This document shows positions 1-4,818 of a stretch of DNA of 8,879 nucleotides, piece by piece. The number at the start of each line of letters is the position of its first letter. Positions within the stretch are counted from its first letter, which is position 1. Made by a program: the position numbers and the translations under genes. This DNA comes from an uncultured Clostridia bacterium (lineage in GTDB: Bacteria > Bacillota > Clostridia > Christensenellales > UBA1242): positions 1 to 8,879 of the forward strand of contig CALWDV010000048.1 of assembly GCA_944376785.1 (NCBI GenBank). The letters are read 5' to 3'. The notes under the pieces were generated by a model. The model was not told where the DNA came from and searched no databases. It saw nothing but the letters and a program-made list of their open reading frames with translations.

Positions 1-411
1 GACCAAATAACAGTTACCAAAAATGCAATTCAAAAAACAGGTGTTGTTCCTTGTGGCTCATTGTTAATTGATGGTGTGGGTGTTAGTGAAGTTGGAAGTA
101 CTGTTTTACGTGATAGAATGCAACTTAGTGAAGAAGGTGTTTGTGTTGTTGTTATAACAATTAGTATGTTAACAGGTGCATTAACAAGCAAACCAGACAT
201 TATTTCACGTGGTTTTATTTATAAAAACGACGAAACAGATATTATTGAAGAAGCAAAAAATGTTGTTATTAACACAATTAGTCAAGCCGACTTTAAATCA
301 CAAGATTGGGGACTAATTAAATCTAACATTAGAAAAAATGTTACAGGATATTTTGCAAGAGTTATTAAATGTCGTCCAATGGTTATTCCTGTTATTTTAG
401 AAACAAAATAA
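1..411 (+). CDS. rnj: Ribonuclease J, C-terminal part (5' end outside window)
   Basis: This is the last 136 residues of a metallo-beta-lactamase/beta-CASP RNase J, a 5'-to-3' exo- and endoribonuclease for mRNA decay and rRNA/tRNA processing. Frame 1 is open from the first base, so the TTG at 61 is an internal codon and not a start. The visible part matches the end of the beta-CASP core and the C-terminal domain: a segment with G-S-T-V-L-R-D-R, then L-S-E-E-G, S-R-G-F-I-Y, and a basic tail reading R-P-M-V-I-P-V-I near the end. These correspond to the conserved RNase J sequences I know from Bacillus. The catalytic His/Asp motifs lie upstream of the window and cannot be checked, nor can J1 be told from J2. 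A strong terminator follows directly, so this gene ends its own transcription unit. Confidence 0.93.
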   Translation, partial: DQITVTKNAIQKTGVVPCGSLLIDGVGVSEVGSTVLRDRMQLSEEGVCVVVITISMLTGALTSKPDIISRGFIYKNDETDIIEEAKNVVINTISQADFKSQDWGLIKSNIRKNVTGYFARVIKCRPMVIPVILETK

Positions 412-424
412 AAATGTAATAAAT

Positions 425-451
425 AAGTGTAAGAAATTCTTACACTTTTTT
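425..451 (+). terminator. Intrinsic terminator of rnj
   Basis: A perfect 10-bp stem, AAGTGTAAGA (425-434) with TCTTACACTT (438-447), has a 3-base loop and runs into a T tract to 451. It lies 14 bases after the rnj stop codon. Confidence 0.9.
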
Positions 452-469
452 AAAGTTTTTTGATATACT
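440..469 (+). promoter_or_regulatory. Candidate sigma-A promoter of trmR-U32 operon
   Basis: TATACT at 464-469 is a good -10 box. The best -35 is TTACAC (440-445) at an 18-base spacing, and it lies inside the downstream arm of the preceding terminator. The predicted start near 476 would leave a leader of about 22 bases that contains the AAAAAGG ribosome-binding site (478-484). The -35 match is only partial. Confidence 0.5.
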
Positions 470-497
470 TAATTTGTAAAAAGGTTATTTAAAAAAT

Positions 498-1160
498 ATG
501 AGCAAAAATATTAATGAATTAATAAAAATAACTGAACAAAATTTAATAGATTATAACAATGCACTAAATTCTTTAATGTGCTCAGTTTTAAAATATGCAC
601 GTGAAAATCATATTCCTGTTTTGCTTGAAGACACAGCCAAACTTTTGTTTTCAGTGGTTGAAAATTTTAAACCAAAAAACATTTTGGAAATTGGAACAGC
701 CATTGGATATTCAGGAACATTAATGTTAAGTGCAAATAAAACAGCAAAATTAACAACATTAGAAAATTTTGAACGAAATTTTAATCTTGCAAAAACTCAT
801 TTTGAAAATGAAAATATTTTAAAAAATGTTACTCTTGTTTTTGATGATGCCTTTAATGCAATTCAAAATTTGGTTAATGAAAACAAAAAATTTGATTTTA
901 TTTTTTTAGATGGTCCAAAAGGGCAATACATAAAATATTTACCATACTTAAAAAATTTGCTTTGTGATGGCGGAATTTTGTTTGCTGATAATGTGCATTT
1001 TAAAGGAATGGTTTTTTTAGAAGGTGTTATTCCACACAGAAAACGAACCATTGTTGTTAATTTAAGAAAATTTTTGCAAGAAATTAAAAATGATAATGAT
1101 TTTGATAGTGTAGAACTTAAAATTGGCGATGGAGTTGTTATTGCCAAAAAAATAAATTAA
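498..1160 (+). CDS. trmR: tRNA 5-hydroxyuridine methyltransferase TrmR (YrrM-like O-methyltransferase)
   Basis: This is a 220-residue class I SAM-dependent O-methyltransferase of family 3 (catechol O-methyltransferase-like fold). In Bacillus subtilis the YrrM member is TrmR, which methylates 5-hydroxyuridine at tRNA position 34 to 5-methoxyuridine using SAM and Mg2+. Visible motifs are the SAM-binding glycine loop ILEIGTAIGYSG (residues 62-73), the acidic end of the next strand in TLEN (87-90), and the metal-binding set D138 in FLDGPKGQY plus D164-N165 in ADNV. The length is normal for the family. The ATG at 498 has AAAAAGG 13 bases upstream, and no better in-frame start is visible. The neighbour 13 bases downstream is a U32-family gene, the same pairing as yrrM-yrrN-yrrO in Bacillus. 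That context favours the tRNA role over a small-molecule methyltransferase. The exact substrate is inferred from homology. Confidence 0.88.
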   Translation: MSKNINELIKITEQNLIDYNNALNSLMCSVLKYARENHIPVLLEDTAKLLFSVVENFKPKNILEIGTAIGYSGTLMLSANKTAKLTTLENFERNFNLAKTHFENENILKNVTLVFDDAFNAIQNLVNENKKFDFIFLDGPKGQYIKYLPYLKNLLCDGGILFADNVHFKGMVFLEGVIPHRKRTIVVNLRKFLQEIKNDNDFDSVELKIGDGVVIAKKIN

Positions 1161-1173
1161 AAGGATAAATTTT

Positions 1174-2376
1174 ATGATAGAATTATTAGCTCCTGCTGGA
1201 AATATGGATAAACTTAAAACTGCATTTTATTTTGGTGCAGACGCTTGTTATTTTGCCGGAACAAAATTTGGTTTACGTGCTTATGCAGGAAATTTTACTG
1301 ATGAAGATTTAAAAACTAGTGTGGAATATGCACACTCATTAAACAAAAAAGCTTATGTAACAGTTAACATTATTGCTCATAATGAAGATTTTTTAGGTAT
1401 GGAAGATTACATAAAATATCTATATAACATTGGTGTTGATGCTGTAATTGTTGCAGATGTTGGAATTATTCAGTTAATTAGAAAAGTTGCACCTAAACTT
1501 GATATTCATGTTTCAACACAAGCAAACATAACAAACAAGTATGCTGCAAATTTTTTTTGTGATATGGGTGTTAAACGTTTGGTTTTGGCTAGGGAATTAA
1601 GTGTTAACGAAATAAAAGAAATTAGAAACTTTATTCCTAACGATGTTGAAATTGAAGTTTTTGTTCATGGAGCAATGTGCATTTCATATTCCGGAAGATG
1701 TTTGCTTTCAAATTATATGGCAAACAGAGATAGCAATAAAGGTGCTTGTGTTCAAGCGTGTCGTTGGGAATACACAATTCATGAAAAAAGCCGAAATAAT
1801 GAAGAATACCCAATTTATGAAGATAATCGTGGAACATACATTTTAAACAGTAAAGATTTGAATATGTTAGAAAATTTGCAAGATTTAATTGATGCTGGTG
1901 TAACAAGTTTTAAAATTGAAGGCAGAATGAAAAGTGTTTATTATGTTGCAACTGTTGTTAATGCATATAGACGTGCAATTAATAATTTAAAATCAAAAAA
2001 ATCAAATGCAGAACTTATGGAAGAACTAAACAAAACTAGCCATAGAAATTACACAACAGGTTTTTATTATGGTAGTAACAATAAAGAATGTTTGTTAAGT
2101 TCAACACCTGTTCAAACTCATGAATTTATGGCAGTTGTTTTAGATGAAAATAAAAACGGTGAAGTTTTAATTGAACAACGCAATCGTTTTAAAGTTGGCG
2201 ACACATTAGAAGTTTTAAGCCCAAACTCAACTTTTAATAAAACCATTGTTGTTGAACCAATGAGAAATGAAAAGGGCGAAGAAGTTGTAGATGCTTTATC
2301 TGTTCAACAAAAATTGTTTTTAAAAACAAGTTTAAAACTAAAACCGGGTGATATTCTAAGAAAAAAAATTGTTTAG
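1174..2376 (+). CDS. trhP: U32 peptidase-family tRNA hydroxylation protein (TrhP/YrrO-like)
   Basis: This is a 400-residue member of the U32 family. Despite the peptidase name, relatives such as YegQ/TrhP and Bacillus YrrN/YrrO are needed for prephenate-dependent 5-hydroxylation of the tRNA wobble uridine, the step before TrmR. The N-terminal LLAPAGN and the TIM-barrel-like repeats are present. The family signature is clear at residues 161-179 (E-V-F-V-H-G-A-M-C to G-R-C-L-L-S). Four cysteines, C169, C176, C192 and C196, match the positions that hold an Fe-S cluster in the related UbiU/UbiV proteins. The C-terminal 80 or so residues form the usual small beta domain. AAGGA (1161-1165) lies 8 bases before the ATG. 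The gene is 13 bases behind trmR and surely co-transcribed with it. Bacillus has two such genes here, while this window has only one; its 400-residue length matches YrrO rather than the shorter YrrN. Proteolytic activity is unlikely. Confidence 0.87.
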   Translation: MIELLAPAGNMDKLKTAFYFGADACYFAGTKFGLRAYAGNFTDEDLKTSVEYAHSLNKKAYVTVNIIAHNEDFLGMEDYIKYLYNIGVDAVIVADVGIIQLIRKVAPKLDIHVSTQANITNKYAANFFCDMGVKRLVLARELSVNEIKEIRNFIPNDVEIEVFVHGAMCISYSGRCLLSNYMANRDSNKGACVQACRWEYTIHEKSRNNEEYPIYEDNRGTYILNSKDLNMLENLQDLIDAGVTSFKIEGRMKSVYYVATVVNAYRRAINNLKSKKSNAELMEELNKTSHRNYTTGFYYGSNNKECLLSSTPVQTHEFMAVVLDENKNGEVLIEQRNRFKVGDTLEVLSPNSTFNKTIVVEPMRNEKGEEVVDALSVQQKLFLKTSLKLKPGDILRKKIV

Positions 2377-2432
2377 TAACTACTATGCAAATGTTAAAAA
2401 ATGGCTTTAATTAGAAATATTTTTAATTTATT

Positions 2433-2471
2433 AAAGAACGAAAAATAAAATTTTCGTTCTTTTATTTTTTT
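2433..2471 (+). terminator. Intrinsic terminator of trmR-U32 operon
   Basis: A perfect 12-bp stem, AAAGAACGAAAA (2433-2444) with TTTTCGTTCTTT (2451-2462), has a 6-base loop and is followed by a T-rich run to 2471. It closes the operon 57 bases after the U32 stop. Confidence 0.9.
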
Positions 2472-2560
2472 GTGAAAATTGAACTAATTTAATTTAATAT
2501 TTTTTGTACAAGCAAAATTCGACAAAATTCAACATATAAATGTTTAACATTAAATTTGTT

Positions 2561-2564
2561 GAGG
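2561..2564 (+). promoter_or_regulatory. Ribosome-binding site deciding the sigK start
   Basis: GAGG at 2561-2564 is 5 bases before the ATG at 2570. The in-frame ATG at 2540 has no Shine-Dalgarno-like sequence, only A+T-rich bases. This site selects 2570, which also gives a pro-sequence length close to that of Bacillus pro-sigma-K. Confidence 0.7.
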
Positions 2565-2569
2565 TTAAA

Positions 2570-3268
2570 ATGATTTTTGAAAGTTACATAACATTCATAC
2601 AAAAGTTAATGCTGTTTTCTTCATATGTTAAAAACAACTCATCTTTTCCAAAACCATTAACTCAAAAAGAAGAAAATTTATATTTGCAAAAGTATAAGTT
2701 AAATAACGATCAACATGCCTACAAAATCTTAATTGAACATAATTTAAGGTTGGTTGCACACATTGTAAAAAAATATAATGGTGCAGATGAAGCAGACGAT
2801 TTAATTTCTGTTGGTAGTTTGGGGCTTATTAAGGCAATTAAAACCTATAAATTAAATCACGGAACACAATTTTCAACCTATGCTGCAAAATGCATAGAAA
2901 ATGAAATTTTAATGTTACTTCGTGTTAATAAAAAGCATAAAAACACAATTTCTATTGAAGAAGCGTTGGGCAGTGATAGTGAAGATAATGAACTAGCATT
3001 AATTGATATTATGTTTGATTCTGATGATGTTGAACAAAAAGTTAATAACTCTGTTATTTCAGAAAAACTTGAACAAAAGTTGAAACAATGTTTAACCAAA
3101 AGAGAATATATTATAATTTGTATGCGTTATGGTTTAAATGGCTTGCCAGCATTAACTCAACGTGAAGTTGCAAGTAAATTAAAAATTAGCAGAAGTTATA
3201 TTTCTAGGCTAGAAAAAAAAGCTATTGAAACCATGCGTGAAAACATTTCTAAAAAAGAATATTATTAA
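2570..3268 (+). CDS. sigK: RNA polymerase sporulation sigma factor, pro-sigma-K
   Basis: This is a 232-residue sigma-70 family factor of the late mother-cell sigma-K group, which directs coat and spore-maturation genes. Residues 1-18 are a hydrophobic pro-sequence. It ends in S17-S18 followed by Y19-V-K-N-N, the sequence around which Bacillus pro-sigma-K is cut by the SpoIVFB intramembrane protease. The F26-P-K-P-L segment after it also matches the family. Region 2 spans about residues 52-118: HNLRLVAHIVKKY, then DDLISVGSLGLIKAI, then FSTYAAKCIENEILMLLR. Region 4 is about 172-223, with the helix-turn-helix LTQREVASKLKISRSYISRL at 196-214. The gene is continuous, with no skin-type interruption. 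An in-frame ATG at 2540 would add 10 residues, but it lacks a ribosome-binding site. Sigma-E is the nearest alternative, and the SYVKNN processing site argues against it. Confidence 0.92.
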   Translation: MIFESYITFIQKLMLFSSYVKNNSSFPKPLTQKEENLYLQKYKLNNDQHAYKILIEHNLRLVAHIVKKYNGADEADDLISVGSLGLIKAIKTYKLNHGTQFSTYAAKCIENEILMLLRVNKKHKNTISIEEALGSDSEDNELALIDIMFDSDDVEQKVNNSVISEKLEQKLKQCLTKREYIIICMRYGLNGLPALTQREVASKLKISRSYISRLEKKAIETMRENISKKEYY

Positions 3269-3270
3269 AA

Positions 3271-3305
3271 CAAAAAAACTTTAATTGAAAAATTAAAGTT
3301 TTTTG
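3271..3305 (+). terminator. Intrinsic terminator of sigK
   Basis: A stem of AAAAAACTTTAATT (3273-3286) with AATTAAAGTTTTTT (3291-3304) closes on a GAAA tetraloop (3287-3290). It begins within a few bases of the sigK stop. The stem is A+T-rich but perfect over 14 bp, and its 3' arm supplies the T tract. Confidence 0.8.
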
Positions 3306-3337
3306 TTATTATATTATAACTAACATATTATGTAAAA

Positions 3338-3356
3338 AATTGTCATATTGACAATT
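3338..3356. promoter_or_regulatory. Palindromic operator candidate over the -35 box
   Basis: AATTGTCA (3338-3345) and TGACAATT (3349-3356) form a perfect 8+8 inverted repeat around a TAT centre. It contains five of the six bases of the -35 box TTGACA. Such placement is typical of a repressor operator that would block RNA polymerase. It is not followed by a T tract and so is not a terminator. The binding protein is unknown. Confidence 0.5.
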
Positions 3357-3376
3357 AATATTATTTAATATACAAT
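3348..3376 (+). promoter_or_regulatory. Near-consensus sigma-A promoter of the 3413 gene
   Basis: TTGACA (3348-3353), a 17-base spacer, then TACAAT (3371-3376). The -35 box is perfect and the -10 differs from TATAAT at one base. The expected start is near 3383, 30 bases before the ATG. This is one of the strongest promoters in the window. Because a vegetative-type promoter drives it, the downstream gene need not belong to the sporulation programme of its neighbour sigK. Confidence 0.85.
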
Positions 3377-3393
3377 AGTAAAAATAAAAGTTG

Positions 3394-3401
3394 AAGGGGG
3401 G
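3394..3401 (+). promoter_or_regulatory. Unusual G-rich ribosome-binding site
   Basis: AAGGGGGG is the only run of six Gs seen in this A+T-rich window. It is 11 bases from the ATG at 3413 and 6 bases from a GTG at 3408 that is followed at once by a TAA overlapping that ATG (GTGTAATG). The first start could be a start-stop pair that affects loading onto the real gene, or the spacing may simply be long. Confidence 0.5.
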
Positions 3402-3412
3402 TTGTTTGTGTA

Positions 3413-4318
3413 ATGATTTTTTCTAATAATTACGATAAACTTAAACAAGCACAAACAATTTATAATAAATTTATAGGTAATAATCCAATTTTAAAACAAA
3501 TTGATGATGTTACTGATTTTTTTTCTGTTTGCTTTAAATCATTAAATGAAAGTTTTTCTAGCATCTATGACTATTTAATAACAAAAAACACAAAAAATAA
3601 TGTTGTTAAAAACTATGGCATAATTTCTAGTGATAGTGAAGAAGGAAAACAAATTGATTTAGAAATTGAAAAAAATGTTAAAAATGCAAACATTGTTTTG
3701 AAAGATGAAAGTGAACTTAATTATGTTGATTTAGAAAATTTGAATATTAGTTATTCCATTGGAGATTTGTCATATTCACTAAAATCTGAAAACAATGCTT
3801 TAATGTTTTCTTTAAATTCACATAATTCAAAAAAACATAACATTGCTTTTATAACCTTTATTGACGAAAAACCATTTTTAGTAATTAAACAAAACAGTTT
3901 AAGCATTAACAAATATTTTTGTGATAAAACAGAAACTGAAATGTTTATTAATCCATACACTCAAAACTTAATTTACGCAAAAGAAAAACGAACAAATATT
4001 AAATCCACTGGTAATACTGATGAAGATGTTACAATTATTGCATATAATGGTAAAGATTATTTAGCATGTAAAAAACAAAATGGAATGATTGACGACATGG
4101 GTGCAATAAAAGACAAATTAATTTTTAATTCAAATTGTGGTGTTGAAAACTATTTTAATAACAATTTGGTTGATTGTGGAAAAATTAAATTATTCAAATT
4201 TTTTGAACTAAGTAAATTAAGTAAAAAATATTCAACAACAATAAATAATTCATTAAAAACTTTAAAAGTTTCAGACGAACAATTTTTCACACAATTTAAC
4301 AACGGAAAACATAAATAA
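3413..4318 (+). CDS. Hypothetical protein, 301 residues, no family recognised
   Basis: I do not recognise this protein. It has no signal peptide and no membrane segment. The first 60 or so residues look helical (DKLKQAQTIYNKFI, then a helix around 30-56). Residues about 75-260 look like a beta-rich domain with alternating hydrophobic and polar residues, for example ISYSIGDLSYSLK and FITFIDEKPFLVIKQ. The last 30 residues are a polar tail. Composition is Asn/Lys/Ser/Asp-rich and matches the main genes of the window, unlike the ORF at 4819. It stands alone between the sigK terminator and the rnpB promoter, has a strong promoter and an operator-like palindrome, and has no visible terminator before rnpB. 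A cytoplasmic role is likely. No catalytic motif is evident. Confidence 0.85.
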   Translation: MIFSNNYDKLKQAQTIYNKFIGNNPILKQIDDVTDFFSVCFKSLNESFSSIYDYLITKNTKNNVVKNYGIISSDSEEGKQIDLEIEKNVKNANIVLKDESELNYVDLENLNISYSIGDLSYSLKSENNALMFSLNSHNSKKHNIAFITFIDEKPFLVIKQNSLSINKYFCDKTETEMFINPYTQNLIYAKEKRTNIKSTGNTDEDVTIIAYNGKDYLACKKQNGMIDDMGAIKDKLIFNSNCGVENYFNNNLVDCGKIKLFKFFELSKLSKKYSTTINNSLKTLKVSDEQFFTQFNNGKHK

Positions 4319-4347
4319 TTTTAGTTTGATAGTATTTTAAATTGGTG

Positions 4348-4376
4348 TTGCAAAACAAAGTTAATTGTGGTATAAT
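4348..4376 (+). promoter_or_regulatory. rnpB promoter
   Basis: TTGCAA (4348-4353), a 17-base spacer, and a perfect TATAAT (4371-4376) preceded by TG at 4368-4369 (extended -10). The predicted start is about 4383, exactly where the P1 helix of the RNase P RNA begins. A strong promoter is expected for a stable RNA gene. Confidence 0.88.
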
Positions 4377-4382
4377 ATTTGA

Positions 4383-4715
4383 AGTTAGATATTTATGTGG
4401 TCGCATGAATTTTCATGAGGAAAGTCCGAGCACCAAAGAGCAAGGGTACCAGATAACGTCTGGCTAGGGTGACCTAAGGTAAAGTGCAACAGAAATAAAC
4501 CGCTTTATTTTTAAAGTAAGGGTGAAAGGGCGAGGTAAGAGCTCACCAACTTGTTAGGTAACTAACATTTGCTGTAAACACTACCTGGTGCAAGATAAGA
4601 AAAACATTTAAAAGTTGCTCGCTTCGTTTTTCGATACATCGCTTGAACACGCCAGCAATGCCGTGTCTAGATAGATGACCACTTAATACAGAACTCGGCT
4701 TATTTAATGTCTAAC
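4383..4715 (+). ncRNA. rnpB: RNase P RNA, bacterial type A
   Basis: This is the catalytic RNA that removes 5' leaders from tRNA precursors. The ends pair as P1: GTTAGATATT (4384-4393) with AATGTCTAAC (4706-4715), including one G-U. P2 is GTGGTC (4397-4402) with GACCAC (4677-4682), and a short P3 hairpin follows at 4404-4417. The conserved blocks are present: GAGGAAAGTCC (4418-4428), AAAGTGCAACAGAAA (from 4482), GGGTGAAAGGGCGAGGTAAGAG (about 4520-4541), GCTGTAAAC (4571-4579), AGATAGATGACCA (4669-4681) and ACAGAACTCGGCTTA (4688-4702). GAGCAA (4438-4443) pairs with TTGCTC (4615-4620) as the P6 pseudoknot, which is diagnostic of type A. P15 is GAAAAAC (4599-4605) with GTTTTTC (4626-4632). The L15/16 strand reads ATTTAA and lacks the usual GGU that binds tRNA CCA. 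The ends are set by P1 and the promoter, so the exact base is approximate. Confidence 0.96.
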
Positions 4716-4716
4716 T

Positions 4717-4762
4717 AAGAAAAACCTGTAAAATTATTTACAGGTTTTTCTTTTTATTTTTT
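4717..4762 (+). terminator. Intrinsic terminator of rnpB
   Basis: A 16-bp perfect stem, AAGAAAAACCTGTAAA (4717-4732) with TTTACAGGTTTTTCTT (4737-4752), closes on a 4-base loop and is followed by a T-rich run to 4762. It is the most stable terminator in the window and begins right after the P1 helix. Confidence 0.93.
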
Positions 4763-4818
4763 AACTAAAAATAATTTAAAATAAGTTTAAAAAATTTAAT
4801 TATTAATAATAATTAAGT

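Noticed and set aside
61..63. TTG as a start codon for the first gene
   Set aside because: The frame is open from base 1 and the upstream residues continue the RNase J sequence; the TTG is an internal Leu codon.
863..1147. 94-codon minus-strand ORF
   Set aside because: It lies wholly inside trmR on the opposite strand, has no ribosome-binding site, and its protein has no recognisable pattern; it is a shadow of trmR.
1637..1906. Overlapping ORFs on both strands inside the U32 gene
   Set aside because: Both are contained in a clearly conserved gene in another frame and have no start signals of their own.
2540..2569. Longer start of sigK at the ATG at 2540
   Set aside because: It has no Shine-Dalgarno, and the pro-sequence would be 28 residues, against about 20 in Bacillus; GAGG before 2570 is a better fit.
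2878..3099. 73-codon minus-strand ORF inside sigK
   Set aside because: It is a shadow of the conserved region 2 to linker of sigK.
4383..4715. tmRNA or other structured RNA instead of RNase P RNA
   Set aside because: The conserved RNase P blocks, P1, P2 and the P6 pseudoknot all fit, and there is no tRNA-like end or tag reading frame.
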